Position numbers and translations under genes: made by a program | Assembly (NCBI GenBank): GCA_023443625.1 | Contig: JAEZTQ010000032.1 | Span: 1-64,000, forward strand | Source: Bacillota bacterium | GTDB lineage: Bacteria; Bacillota_A; Clostridia; Lachnospirales; Lachnospiraceae | Direction of reading: 5' to 3' | Length of the DNA stretch: 64,000 bases | Shown: piece after piece, positions 34,114-44,137 of the stretch | Layout of the letters: each line of letters begins with the position of its first letter | Position numbering within the stretch: the first letter of the stretch is position 1 | Notes under the pieces: model-generated | Database searches by the model: none | The model's input: the letters and a program-made list of their open reading frames with translations, nothing else | Told to the model about the DNA's origin: nothing

Positions 34114-35865
34114 ATGCATAGAATACCTGTTAAGCTAGTTATACTAATGATCTTTTCTCTCTGTCTTATCACACTTGGTGTTGGGTGTAACAAACTATCT
34201 AAGAGTGAAAAAGAACAAGTTACCTTTGACACCTTTATGAACAACTTGTTTATAGAGGAGGTCCAGTCAGATACCCTGTCTCTTAACTACTCTCTTGCAA
34301 ATCCCGAAAAATATGGAATTGAAGATACCAAAGTAACCCTGGGCGAATATGGTTTGACCAGTATGAAAGAGGATTTAAGTGAATATGAAAACTATTTAAA
34401 TCGTCTTAATTCTTTTGATTATACTCTTTTAGATAAGGACCAGCAATTAACCTATGAAATAGTTCAGAACCATCTAGAGGATACTTTGGAATTAGGACAG
34501 TATATGTATTATAATGAGTGTCTAGGCCCAACTACAGGTATACAAGCCCAATTGCCCATCCTTCTGGCTGAGTACAGCTTCGATGATAAGTCCGATATTG
34601 AGACTTATTTAAAGCTTTTACCCTGTGTCAAAGATTATTTTTATGATATCATAGAATATGAACAAGAAAAATCTGCCCATGGCCTGTTTATGAGTGATAA
34701 GGTTGCGCAACGTATCATCGATCAGTGCCAGTCCTTTATTGAAACACCGGAAGATAATTTCTTAATACAACATTTTGATGAGAAAATCACAAATTATGAA
34801 GGCTTAACAGCAAAAGAAATCTCCTACTATAAAGCTCAGAACAAGGAAGCTATCATATATCATGTCCTTCCTGCTTATAAGAAATTAATCAATGCTTTAA
34901 AGGAGCTTAAGGGCTCTGGAACAAATAATGCTGGCTTATATTACTATCCTGAAGGACAGTCCTATTACGAATCACTTGCAAAATATAAAACCGGTTCAGA
35001 TAAGAACATGGAAAATATGATTGCCATGCTTAATAATGCTATTAATAAAGGCATTACCACACTATCCAATATAGCTGCATCAGACCCTGCTATTATTGAT
35101 AAATACCTATCCTTTAATTCCTTTCCCATTACTGACCCTGATGAAATTATATCCGACCTGAAAGCAGACCTAGAGAGGGATTTTCCTGCTGCCATTCCTG
35201 TAAACTGCAACATAAAGTATGTTCCAGATTCCCTGTCTGAATATCTAAGTCCGGCAATGTATCTGGTTCCTCCCATAGACAGCTATATGGATAATAATAT
35301 TTATATCAACGGTGACAGCCAGAGGAATTTAGCTATGATATATACTACCGTAGCTCATGAAGGATACCCTGGACACCTTTATCAATGTGTGTACTTCCGT
35401 AACCAAAATCCTTCTCCTATCCGCAATCTCCTTAACTTTGTAGGTTATGATGAGGGCTGGGCTACCTATGTGGAGATGTATTCCTATCATCTTGCTGGTA
35501 TCGATGAGAATCTTGCTGATTTTTTAGCTAATAATAATATGGTGATTTTATGTATGTATGCCAGAGCTGATATCGGTATACATTATGAAGGATGGACAAA
35601 AAATGCTGTTATTGATTATATTGATCAATATATTGCTGACAAAGATATCGCCTCTACAATTTATGATACCCTTTTGGAAGAGCCGGCAATCTATCTACCC
35701 TATGCTATTGGTTGCTTAGAAATCATGGAGTTAAGAGAGATGGCAGAGGAGGATTTGGGTAATAATTTTGTAACCAAGAATTTTCATGAGTTCTTACTGG
35801 ATATCGGCCCAGCTCAGTTTGATATTATTGAGAACCACATGGAATCCTGGATAAAAATGTACTAG
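34114..35865 (+). CDS. DUF885 family metallopeptidase lipoprotein
   Basis: 583 aa. Signal peptide with lipobox LGVGC (Cys at about residue 25), so anchored outside. HEGYPGH (about residue 415) and a downstream GYDEGWATYVE (about 449) give the H-E-x4-H plus Glu pattern of DUF885 zinc metallopeptidases. The sequence reaches the normal end for the family. Start: ATG 34114 gives the best signal peptide; ATG 34102 is possible. GGAAAGG is 13 bases before the former. Substrate unknown. Confidence 0.85.
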   Translation: MHRIPVKLVILMIFSLCLITLGVGCNKLSKSEKEQVTFDTFMNNLFIEEVQSDTLSLNYSLANPEKYGIEDTKVTLGEYGLTSMKEDLSEYENYLNRLNSFDYTLLDKDQQLTYEIVQNHLEDTLELGQYMYYNECLGPTTGIQAQLPILLAEYSFDDKSDIETYLKLLPCVKDYFYDIIEYEQEKSAHGLFMSDKVAQRIIDQCQSFIETPEDNFLIQHFDEKITNYEGLTAKEISYYKAQNKEAIIYHVLPAYKKLINALKELKGSGTNNAGLYYYPEGQSYYESLAKYKTGSDKNMENMIAMLNNAINKGITTLSNIAASDPAIIDKYLSFNSFPITDPDEIISDLKADLERDFPAAIPVNCNIKYVPDSLSEYLSPAMYLVPPIDSYMDNNIYINGDSQRNLAMIYTTVAHEGYPGHLYQCVYFRNQNPSPIRNLLNFVGYDEGWATYVEMYSYHLAGIDENLADFLANNNMVILCMYARADIGIHYEGWTKNAVIDYIDQYIADKDIASTIYDTLLEEPAIYLPYAIGCLEIMELREMAEEDLGNNFVTKNFHEFLLDIGPAQFDIIENHMESWIKMY

Positions 35866-35905
35866 ATTTTATTTCTATGTTTACTATTATTACCTATTTT
35901 CTTTA

Positions 35906-35934
35906 TTGACATTTACACAGCCACGAACTATACT
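35906..35934 (+). promoter_or_regulatory. Sigma-A promoter of pckA
   Basis: TTGACA (35906-35911), 17-base spacer, TATACT (35929-35934). Near-perfect sigma-A promoter about 90 bases before the start of the carboxykinase gene. Confidence 0.85.
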
Positions 35935-36020
35935 TAATGTGGCGGACAATTGATTGATATACCATAAAGTGGTTTGTCGATTTATTAACAAACAAAAAAT
36001 ACAAAGTAGGAGGATTTTAC

Positions 36021-37679
36021 ATGTCAACTAAAGCATATTTTAAACGCGATGACATTGGCGCAGGAAAACCCGGTTTTTCTAAAACCCGTTCCATTATTGA
36101 GGCTGCTTTCTACGGCAATAATGTTGTAAAAGTGAATACCCTAAAAGAAGCGTATGAGCTTGCTAAGAATTCACCTGGTACTGTAGTTACTGATATGCCC
36201 GTATACCGTGGCGAAGAATTTGGTCTTGAAAGAGATGCAAAAGTTTTGTTATTTAACGATGGTTTTGTAACAGGCCGTGCTGCTGCTGCAAGAAAAATAT
36301 CAGGTGAGCCTGGTGTAGATTGCGATAATCTTGATAGCAAAGTTATGGATGCAATTTATGATACAAGATACTCTATTTTATATCATGCAGAGGTTTTTAT
36401 TGGATTAGATCCTGAATTCATGGTTAAAGCTCATCTCTTAATACCAGAAGGTGAAGAGAATATCCTCTATTCCTGGATGCTTAACTTCCAATACATGACT
36501 GATGATTATGTGAAGATGTATAAGACTTCTAAACCTATCGGTAATGAATGTGACATTTATATATTCTCTAACCCTCAATGGAAGCATGCAGAACACCCTA
36601 TGGGCTTAACTTATTTCAATACATCAACAAACTGTGCTGCTCTTCTTGGTATGAGATACTTTGGTGAGCATAAGAAGGGTACTCTGACCATCGCATGGGC
36701 AATTGCTAATCGCAATGGTTATGCATCCTGCCACGGTGGAGAGAAGAGATATAACCTTGCTGGTGGTAAGTCCTATGTTGCTGCAGTATTTGGGCTCTCC
36801 GGATCAGGTAAATCTACAATTACCCATGCAAAGCATGATGGTAAATATGATATAACCGTGCTTCATGATGATGCCTTTATTATTAATACAGAGACTGGTT
36901 CCTCCGTTGCTATGGAGCCTACTTATTTTGATAAAACTCAGGATTATCCTACCAACTGTGAGGATAACAAGTATTTATTAACTGCACAGAACTGCTCTGC
37001 TACTCTGGATGAAGATGGCAAGGTTGTTCTTGTAACAGAAGACATTCGTAATGGTAACGGTCGTGCTATAAAGTCCAAATTATGGTCACCCAACCGTGTA
37101 GATAAGATCCCTGAGCCAGTTAACTCCATCTTCTGGATTATGAAGGATCCCACTCTACCTCCAGTAATTAAATTAAAAGGTGCTTCCTTAGCTTCTGTAA
37201 TGGGTGCTACCCTTGCTACCAAGAGAACAACAGCTGAGCGTCTTGCTCCTGGCGTTGATCCTAACGCATTAGTAGTTGAGCCTTATGCGAATCCTTTCCG
37301 AACATATCCTTTAGTAAATGATTATGATAAATTCAAAAAACTCGTTGCTGAAAGACATGTTGATTGCTACGTAATCAATACCGGTGATTTCATGGGCAAG
37401 AAGGTTAAACCTGCTGACACCTTAGGAATCATCGAAGCAATCGTTGAAGGTAAAACTAGCTTTAAACAATGGGGTCCTTTTGAAGATATTGAAATCTTTG
37501 AATGGGAAGGCTTTGTTCCTAATTTAGCTGATGCTGATTACAAAGCTCAGTTAACTGCAAGAATGAAAGACAGAATTGCTTTCGTTGAATCTAGAGAAAC
37601 AGAAAAGGGTGGCTTTGATAAGCTTCCTGCAGATGCTTTAGAGGCTTTAAAGAAAGTTGTTTCTGAATTAGAGAATTAA
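36021..37679 (+). CDS. Phosphoenolpyruvate carboxykinase (ATP)-like, divergent motifs
   Basis: 552 aa, near normal. P-loop GLSGSGKST (residue about 257), metal-binding HDDAFII where most ATP-type enzymes have GDDEH, and a GACPSP-like position that I cannot see in the usual form. In anaerobes it often runs towards carboxylation to supply oxaloacetate and ATP. Strong promoter, RBS AGGAGG before ATG, and a clean terminator make it a single-gene, highly expressed unit. The divergent motif is noted among the findings. Confidence 0.82.
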   Translation: MSTKAYFKRDDIGAGKPGFSKTRSIIEAAFYGNNVVKVNTLKEAYELAKNSPGTVVTDMPVYRGEEFGLERDAKVLLFNDGFVTGRAAAARKISGEPGVDCDNLDSKVMDAIYDTRYSILYHAEVFIGLDPEFMVKAHLLIPEGEENILYSWMLNFQYMTDDYVKMYKTSKPIGNECDIYIFSNPQWKHAEHPMGLTYFNTSTNCAALLGMRYFGEHKKGTLTIAWAIANRNGYASCHGGEKRYNLAGGKSYVAAVFGLSGSGKSTITHAKHDGKYDITVLHDDAFIINTETGSSVAMEPTYFDKTQDYPTNCEDNKYLLTAQNCSATLDEDGKVVLVTEDIRNGNGRAIKSKLWSPNRVDKIPEPVNSIFWIMKDPTLPPVIKLKGASLASVMGATLATKRTTAERLAPGVDPNALVVEPYANPFRTYPLVNDYDKFKKLVAERHVDCYVINTGDFMGKKVKPADTLGIIEAIVEGKTSFKQWGPFEDIEIFEWEGFVPNLADADYKAQLTARMKDRIAFVESRETEKGGFDKLPADALEALKKVVSELEN

Positions 37680-37694
37680 TCTGAATAAGATAGA

Positions 37695-37731
37695 GGCTGT
37701 ACAATGAAAATCTCATTGTACAGCCTTTTTT
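37695..37731 (+). terminator. Terminator of pckA
   Basis: GGCTGTACAATGA (37695-37707) pairs perfectly with TCATTGTACAGCC (37713-37725), followed by TTTTTT. Strong intrinsic terminator. Confidence 0.92.
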
Positions 37732-37771
37732 ACTACCTTTACATTTATACTTAATATGAATTTATTATAGC

Positions 37772-39760
37772 TTATTGTATCTCTGCACCTGATGGCATAG
37801 GCTTTTCAGGAATCATAAGTGCTAGTTTACCTTCTGCATCCTCCGCACATAGAAGCATTCCCTCCGATAACATTCCCGCTAGGGTTGCGGGTTTTAAATT
37901 TACAACAACCATAACCTTCTTACCCACCATTTCCTCAGGTGAATAATGTGCTTTGATACCGGATACAATCTGCTTTACCTGGGATCCAATTTTAACTTGA
38001 GAACATAGTAGCTTCTTTGATTTCTTGACTTCTTCACATGCAATAATTTCACCTATCTGAAACTGAAGCTTGGCAAAATCATCATAAGTAATCTCAGGCT
38101 TGGCTTCAATATCTATATAATCAGCTGTTTCATTACCCTTTGCTTCACTCTCCCTACCAGCCTCTGCTGTCGCAACGTCTTCTTTCTTTTCTTCTCCCAC
38201 TTTCTCTAATACCTCCTTAATATCTAATCTGGCAAATAAAATCTCCGGTGTCTGAGTCACCTTGGTTCCATCAGGATATAAGCCATAATTTGATAATTCT
38301 TCTAAGGTTCTACTCTTACTGGACAATTGAGTTAATATCTTAGAAGCTGTCTCTGGTATAAAGGACTCAAGAAGGCTTGCCCCAATGCAGATACTTTCCG
38401 TAAGATTGTAAAGAACCGTCTCTAAACGAGCCTTTTTCTCCTCGTCTTTTGCTAATACCCAAGGCATGGTCTCATCAATATATTTGTTACAACGTTTAAA
38501 CAGTGTAAATACCTCACTGATGGCATCTGCTACACGTAGCTTCTCCATCCTTGCAACCACCTTCTTAGGTGTCTCTAATGCCAGAGCTATTAATTCCTCG
38601 TCCACTGGTTCTGTAACCTTGCCATTGTTCACTAGGCCCCCAAAGTATTTATTGGACATGGATATGGTTCTATTAACTAAATTACCTAAGGTGTTGGCAA
38701 GATCAGAATTAATTCTTTCTACTAAAAGCTCCCAAGTGATGATTCCATCATTCTCATAAGGCATCTCATGAAGCACAAAATATCTAACAGCATCTATACC
38801 AAAGAGTTTTACAAGATCATCGGCATAGATAACATTCCCTCTGGATTTACTCATCTTATCTCCAGCACTTCCCTGTAACAGCCAAGGATGACCAAATACC
38901 TGCTTAGGTAACTCAATTCCCAGAGCCATGAGCATAATTGGCCAGTAAATGGTATGGAAACGAAGAATGTCTTTACCAATAAGATGTAAATCTGCAGGCC
39001 AGAATTTTTTAAATTGCTCTGAACTATTACCCTCTGCATCATAACCTATACCCGTGATATAATTACTCAGTGCATCAATCCATACATATACTACATGTCT
39101 GTCATCAAAGTCAACGGGGATACCCCATTTAAAGGAGGTACGGGAAACACATAAATCCTGAAGACCCGGTAAGAGGAAATTATTCATCATCTCATTTTTT
39201 CTGGACTCTGGCTGAATAAATTCAGGATGAGTATTAATATGATTAATTAAAGCATCCGCATATTTGCTTAGCCTAAGGAAATACGCCTCCTCCTTAGCAG
39301 GCTCAACCTCCCTTCCACAATCCGGACATTTGCCATTATCTAACTGGGATTGAGTAAAGAAGGATTCACAAGGGGTACAATACATTCCCTCATACGTTCC
39401 CTTATAAATATCACCCTGTTCATAGAGCTTTTTAAATATCTTTTGAATCTGTTTCTCATGATCAGAATCTGTTGTACGTATAAATTTATCATAGGAGGTA
39501 TTCATTAAATCCCAGATATCTTTAATCTGGTCAGCTATCTTATCTACAAATTCCTTCGGTGTAATACCTGCCTCTGTTGCTTTTTGCTCAATCTTTTGTC
39601 CATGTTCATCCGTTCCAGTCTGAAAGAATACTTCATACCCTTCAAATCGCTTAAAGCGGGCAATACTATCTGCCAGTACAATCTCATAGGTATTACCAAT
39701 ATGAGGTTTACCGGAAGTGTATGCTATGGCTGTTGTAATATAGTATGGTTTCTTGTTCAT
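37772..39760 (-). CDS. metG: Methionyl-tRNA synthetase
   Basis: 662 aa. Class I synthetase: HIGH-like KPHIGNTYE near the start, a two-Cys-pair zinc knuckle CTPCESFF-...-CPDC, KMSKSRGN loop (about residue 298), anticodon domain, and a C-terminal tRNA-binding (EMAP II-like) domain with YDDFAKLQFQIGEII. It charges initiator and elongator tRNA-Met and gives dimerisation through the tail domain. Transcription is under a T-box leader upstream. Confidence 0.97.
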   Translation of the reverse strand: MNKKPYYITTAIAYTSGKPHIGNTYEIVLADSIARFKRFEGYEVFFQTGTDEHGQKIEQKATEAGITPKEFVDKIADQIKDIWDLMNTSYDKFIRTTDSDHEKQIQKIFKKLYEQGDIYKGTYEGMYCTPCESFFTQSQLDNGKCPDCGREVEPAKEEAYFLRLSKYADALINHINTHPEFIQPESRKNEMMNNFLLPGLQDLCVSRTSFKWGIPVDFDDRHVVYVWIDALSNYITGIGYDAEGNSSEQFKKFWPADLHLIGKDILRFHTIYWPIMLMALGIELPKQVFGHPWLLQGSAGDKMSKSRGNVIYADDLVKLFGIDAVRYFVLHEMPYENDGIITWELLVERINSDLANTLGNLVNRTISMSNKYFGGLVNNGKVTEPVDEELIALALETPKKVVARMEKLRVADAISEVFTLFKRCNKYIDETMPWVLAKDEEKKARLETVLYNLTESICIGASLLESFIPETASKILTQLSSKSRTLEELSNYGLYPDGTKVTQTPEILFARLDIKEVLEKVGEEKKEDVATAEAGRESEAKGNETADYIDIEAKPEITYDDFAKLQFQIGEIIACEEVKKSKKLLCSQVKIGSQVKQIVSGIKAHYSPEEMVGKKVMVVVNLKPATLAGMLSEGMLLCAEDAEGKLALMIPEKPMPSGAEIQ

Positions 39761-39907
39761 TCTATCCTTCCTTTCTATTCTCTTTTATTAATAGTTTCTT
39801 ATTATATCTTTCTTATATTCTTCCCAATTCCTTTGCAAGAACAAAGAGTGTGCCAAGTGCTGATCCAATTTTTTTTGTGTTATAGAAGGCATTTTCAAAT
39901 GAAATAA

Positions 39908-40205
39908 AAAACTCCCGCCCTTAAATAACTTTAAAGACGAGAGGAACTCCCGTGGTACCACTTTAATTTATCTTTACCTCACAGTAAAGATCTTAGTCAC
40001 TGCATAAAATCTACAGTTAGCACTGATAACGGATGCCACCGTCGCAGCCTAGGGAATAATCCCTCAGTGCGAAGCTCCAAGACCATCTTGGGCAGTTTCT
40101 ACAAGTCTGTTTATCCTAAACAAACCGGATTCTCATCCATCTCCCCTTCTCAGCTTACCAGGGTTCTCTGTCAACTGTTCCACTGCTTACTCTTCTTTTC
40201 ATAGC
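39908..40205 (-). promoter_or_regulatory. T-box leader of metG
   Basis: The T-box motif reads AAAGTGGTACCACGGGAG (minus strand, at about 39940-39960). A terminator stem follows: CTCTCGTCTTTAA pairs with TTAAGGGCGGGAG, then TTTTTT (ends about 39908). Stem I carries an AGAGAACCC-...-GCTGAGAAG element typical of the AG-bulge and loop, and an ATG lies in the likely specifier region (GAGATGGATGAGA). It senses uncharged tRNA-Met and lets metG be read when it accumulates. Confidence 0.9.
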
Positions 40206-40225
40206 CTTTTACTTATTTATGAGAA

Positions 40226-40254
40226 AGTATAACATTTGTCTTTTACTTTGTCAA
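40226..40254 (-). promoter_or_regulatory. Sigma-A promoter of the T-box-metG unit
   Basis: On the minus strand: TTGACA (40249-40254), 17-base spacer, TATACT (40226-40231). It starts a transcript just before the T-box leader. Confidence 0.88.
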
Positions 40255-40473
40255 AACCTTTCTAACTTCTGTTTGCATCAAGCCTAACTTCTTGTCAAAG
40301 CCCCCTTCCATGTTTTATAGGTAGGGATAAGTGTGCACTTAAATATAAGGATAATAGCTATAAGGATAACATTATTCCATAATAGATGGAATTTTATTAT
40401 TTCACATGTTATAATTATCATAACTTATGTCAAGTATTGGAATATATGTATTATGTTTTTATAAGGAGTCTAT
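40255..40473. other. Divergent gap with extended -10 promoter for the CapA-fusion gene
   Basis: TGTTATAAT at 40407-40415 is an extended -10 on the plus strand, about 60 bases before the ATG at 40474. There is no clear -35. Upstream is AT-rich sequence with an inverted repeat TAAGTG-tg-CACTTA near 40330. Confidence 0.5.
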
Positions 40474-42576
40474 ATGAAGAAATTTAAATTTAATATAACT
40501 TTTAATAAAATTAAAAAATATCTTAGTCTCTGTATTCTATTTATCTGCCTGCTAACTATCTTTGCTTGCCAATCAAAACACAAAGAAGATGAGTTAGATG
40601 ACAACGCAAAAAATACTTCCTCTCCATCTAATACACTTACTCCAACGAATATAATAACTCCCCCAGAGGAACTAGAAGAAACCATCTCCACAGAGGTAGA
40701 TTCCTTCCTTGATAAGAAGGGTTCTACAATGGATACCCGTATTCAAGTTCCGGCTGGTTACATCCGACAGCCCTCTTCTTCCGGGGAATTGACCCATTTT
40801 CTTAGAAATCTTACCTTAAAAGAGGATGGCAGCGATGTATTATTATATGACGGTCAACCTAAAAGTAATCAAGATGCTCAAATAGCTGTCTTCGATTTTG
40901 ATATTGGTAGTAAAGATCTTCAGCAGTGTGCTGATTCCATTATGCGTGTGTATGCCGAATATTATTGGTCTATAAAGGACTATGATAGTATTTCCTTCCA
41001 TCTTACCAATGGCTTTCTAATGCCTTATACAAAATGGCGTGATGGAAACCGCATTGTTGTAGATGGTAATAATGTTAGCTGGACAAAATCAAAGAGCTAT
41101 GATGATTCCTATGAGGAGTTCCGTAACTATTTAGAAAAAGTATTTATCTATGCTGGAACTTTATCCTTGTCAGAAGAATCAGAGCCCATTCCTTTGGAGG
41201 ATATAAAGCCCGGTGATATGTTTTTAAAAGGTGGCAGCCCAGGACACTGTGTTCTTGTTGTTGATGCTGCCATTGATCAAAATGGGAACCAATGCTTCTT
41301 GTTGGCACAGGGCTATATGCCGGCACAGGATTTTCACATTCTTAAAAATCCTCTTCATCCTGCAGACCCTTGGTACTATTCTTCTGAAATAACCTATCCC
41401 TTTGAAACACCCCAATGGACTTTTGATGAGGGTTCCCTCATGCGATGGAGTGATTTTAAGCTAAATGAAGAGGGAATAACTTTGGATTTTAGTCAAGAGG
41501 CCGTTCCTGCAATGGCTGTTGAAATTAATCCCCCAAAGGAAGCCTCCTCCTCCGTTAATCTTTTAGCAGTAGGGGATAATTTAATTCACATTCAGGTTAT
41601 AGAGAGCGGTCAACAAGAAGATGGAACTTATAATTATGATCATTTATATTCCAATTTAAAAGAGATGATTTCAGCTGCAGATATTGCAGTGATTAATCAA
41701 GAAACCATACTTGGTGGCGATGATTTTGCTTATACTGGTTACCCTAATTTCAACTCCCCTACAGAAATCGGAGATGCTGTGGTTAATGCCGGATTTGATG
41801 TAGTGCTTCATGCTACGAACCATACCATGGACAAGGGATATAAGGCCTTTCAAAATACTCTTGATTATTGGAAAAAGCACCCCCAGATTAGGGTTTTAGG
41901 AATTAATGAAACAGAAGAGGATAGCACCAAAATCCAAATCATCGAAAAGAATGGTATTAAGATTGCCATGTTAAACTATACTTATAGTCTTAATGGTCAT
42001 GAGGTTCCAAAGGATAAACCTTACCTTGTGAATATGTTGGACAAGAAGAAAATGGAAGAAGACATCCAAAAAGCCGAAGAAGAAGCTGATTTTACTATTG
42101 TCTTTCCTCATTGGGGTACAGAATATGTATATGCTCCAACAAAAACACAAAAAAACCTTACAACATTTTTCTATGAACAGGGTGTTGATTTAATAGTTGG
42201 TACTCATCCTCATGTATTAGAGCCTGTAGAATGGATTGAGACAAATCCTGGACAACCAATGTTAGTATATTACTCCTTGGGTAATTTTATATCATATCAG
42301 AGAGAAGCTCCTAGAATGTTAGGCGGTATAGCTCATGTGACCATAACCAAAGATTCAAGAGGAACTTATATTAGTGATTCCTCAATAACCCCAATTGTAA
42401 CCCATTATGAGAATGGACCTGAGGATTATAATTATGGACTTTTTAGACTGAGTGATTATACAAGTGATCTTTCAGAGCTTCATGGTGTTTCAGAGTTAGC
42501 AAAGAATGGCTCCTTTACCTATGAGGGGACATATGATCTAGCCAAAGAGATTCTTGGAACTTGGTTTACAGATTGA
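40474..42576 (+). CDS. Lipoprotein with DUF4846 and CapA domains (fusion)
   Basis: 700 aa. Signal peptide with Cys32 (LLTIFAC). Residues about 75-345: DUF4846, with PAGYIRQPSSSGELTHFLRN, ADSIMRVYAEYY and GGSPGHCVLVVDAA. Residues about 355-690: the CapA/PgsA-type metallophosphoesterase fold, with LLAVGDNLIH, VINQETIL, HATNHTMDKG, FPHWGTEY and GTHPHVLEPVEW motifs. CapA-type proteins take part in poly-gamma-glutamate or capsule assembly, and in Firmicutes they also occur widely as uncharacterised lipoproteins. RBS AAGGAG eight bases before ATG. Function here is unknown. Confidence 0.85.
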   Translation: MKKFKFNITFNKIKKYLSLCILFICLLTIFACQSKHKEDELDDNAKNTSSPSNTLTPTNIITPPEELEETISTEVDSFLDKKGSTMDTRIQVPAGYIRQPSSSGELTHFLRNLTLKEDGSDVLLYDGQPKSNQDAQIAVFDFDIGSKDLQQCADSIMRVYAEYYWSIKDYDSISFHLTNGFLMPYTKWRDGNRIVVDGNNVSWTKSKSYDDSYEEFRNYLEKVFIYAGTLSLSEESEPIPLEDIKPGDMFLKGGSPGHCVLVVDAAIDQNGNQCFLLAQGYMPAQDFHILKNPLHPADPWYYSSEITYPFETPQWTFDEGSLMRWSDFKLNEEGITLDFSQEAVPAMAVEINPPKEASSSVNLLAVGDNLIHIQVIESGQQEDGTYNYDHLYSNLKEMISAADIAVINQETILGGDDFAYTGYPNFNSPTEIGDAVVNAGFDVVLHATNHTMDKGYKAFQNTLDYWKKHPQIRVLGINETEEDSTKIQIIEKNGIKIAMLNYTYSLNGHEVPKDKPYLVNMLDKKKMEEDIQKAEEEADFTIVFPHWGTEYVYAPTKTQKNLTTFFYEQGVDLIVGTHPHVLEPVEWIETNPGQPMLVYYSLGNFISYQREAPRMLGGIAHVTITKDSRGTYISDSSITPIVTHYENGPEDYNYGLFRLSDYTSDLSELHGVSELAKNGSFTYEGTYDLAKEILGTWFTD

Positions 42577-42622
42577 CAAATACTTTCGTATATAAGAAAT
42601 GTCAGCAATTTCTTATAATATA

Positions 42623-42680
42623 AAATAAGGTTGACCAAAAAGGTACATCCCACGGATATACGTTTTAGTCAACCTTATTT
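42623..42680 (+). terminator. Terminator after the CapA-fusion gene
   Basis: AAATAAGGTTGAC (42623-42635) pairs with GTCAACCTTATTT (42668-42680), extended by AAAA/TTTT around it. The following T run is short. Confidence 0.8.
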
Positions 42681-42827
42681 CTATTAATCTACCCTCTCGC
42701 TTCCCCAGCTTCTTCCTCTGGATAATACCTTCTCTCGTACTAACCTTCCTTAGGATATCAAATTTTAGTAATAATGTCAATACTTTTTCTATTTTTTTCT
42801 TATTCTATCTGTAATTATGCATAAAAA

Positions 42828-42897
42828 CAAGCGATAAATCTTTGGAGAATAAACCAGATATATGGAATATCCTCCAAAAGATTCTATGCTTATCTTG
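42828..42897. repeat. 70-bp inverted repeat before the CAP-domain gene
   Basis: AATCTTTGGAG (42837-42847) pairs with CTCCAAAAGATT (42872-42883) with one bulge, and CAAG/CTTG close the outside (42828-42831, 42894-42897). It lies about 90 bases upstream of the CAP-domain gene; the promoter probably lies between (about 42900-42940), so it may be an operator or end of an upstream transcript. Confidence 0.4.
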
Positions 42898-42983
42898 CCT
42901 CGTATGTGTTAAAATTATAAAGACACCATGTATACATAAAATTCGACTAGTTGCCTTTACATAAGGACAGAAAGGAATACTCA

Positions 42984-43991
42984 ATGACAAGGTATTCTAC
43001 TTATAGATTCCTGTTATTTCTATGTATTTTTATATTTATTCTAAGTCTATCTGGCTGCAATACTAATGAGGAAATGCTTGTAAGTAACATCTCATCCACC
43101 CTTCCCACTCACAGGCCCTCTGCTACTGTTACACCCGTACCAACAACAGTTCCTACTACTGGGGAGGATATCACTCCTATTAAAAATGACCCTCGTACAC
43201 TTTATGTTAGAGGACATAACCTTTCATTAGGAGAAAGTTCTGATAGTGTAATTAAAAAGTTGGGATCTCCTGGACGTATAGTTCCTACGGAATATAATTT
43301 TGACTTTTATATCTATAATAACGATTATTCTCGGCTTTTATTTATCGCTATAGACAATAAAAGGATCGTGGGCTTTTATTCAGACTCTATTGATTTTAAT
43401 TATAATGGCGTCTGTTCAGGCTCAACTATAGAGACAGTTAATAAAGTCCTAAATAGCTCATTTACGGTAGAAGCTGTTTTAAGTAAAGATAAAGAGGATT
43501 ATACCCTTCATATCTTAATGGATACTATCCGTACCCATAAAGTAACGGGAATCTACATACTTCCAAACAATGGGGAAGAGCCCCAATATACGGACGAAGT
43601 GATCAATAATATAGAGTATCTGGTTTATGATTTAACTAATTCCATACGTGTAAGAAATAAGGAAGATATCTTATCCTGGTCTTCCTCAGCTGCACTTTCC
43701 TCAAAAAAACATAGTACAGATATGGCTGATAATAATTATTTTAGTCACAAGGATCTAGCCGATAGAACACCGGGAGATCGCATGAAGAGCGAGGGAATCT
43801 ATTACACCTCCTGTGGTGAAAATATCATTGCTGGCTATGGAGGAGCTATTATCTCTACTCATGGCTGGTTTAATTCCATGAAACATAGAATTCTTCTCTT
43901 GCACTCTAATTTTCGTTATCTGGGTGTGGGATTTGTTTACCAAGAAGATAGCACTTATAAAACTTATATTACGCAGAATTTTTACCATTGA
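42984..43991 (+). CDS. CAP-domain lipoprotein
   Basis: 335 aa. Signal peptide with lipobox LSLSGC, then a Thr/Pro-rich linker (about 50-75), a CAP-associated N-terminal domain (about 80-210), and a C-terminal CAP/SCP-PR1 domain, with HSTDMADNNYFSHKD and SCGENIIAGY. CAP proteins are secreted and of varied function. It looks like the spore- or surface-associated Clostridia type (YkwD-like). ATG 42984 with AAAGGA; an earlier frame start at 42951 is not used. Confidence 0.82.
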   Translation: MTRYSTYRFLLFLCIFIFILSLSGCNTNEEMLVSNISSTLPTHRPSATVTPVPTTVPTTGEDITPIKNDPRTLYVRGHNLSLGESSDSVIKKLGSPGRIVPTEYNFDFYIYNNDYSRLLFIAIDNKRIVGFYSDSIDFNYNGVCSGSTIETVNKVLNSSFTVEAVLSKDKEDYTLHILMDTIRTHKVTGIYILPNNGEEPQYTDEVINNIEYLVYDLTNSIRVRNKEDILSWSSSAALSSKKHSTDMADNNYFSHKDLADRTPGDRMKSEGIYYTSCGENIIAGYGGAIISTHGWFNSMKHRILLLHSNFRYLGVGFVYQEDSTYKTYITQNFYH

Positions 43992-44137
43992 TAGAATTAT
44001 ACATTAATTTAACATTTATCTTAACTTTGCTTGCCAAACAAATACAAATCAATTATTCTTACTATGATAATACATTTATATGGTACTCCTTAGTATATGG
44101 AAGACATTATGTTTATTTTAGTAGAAGGTGTGAGGAT

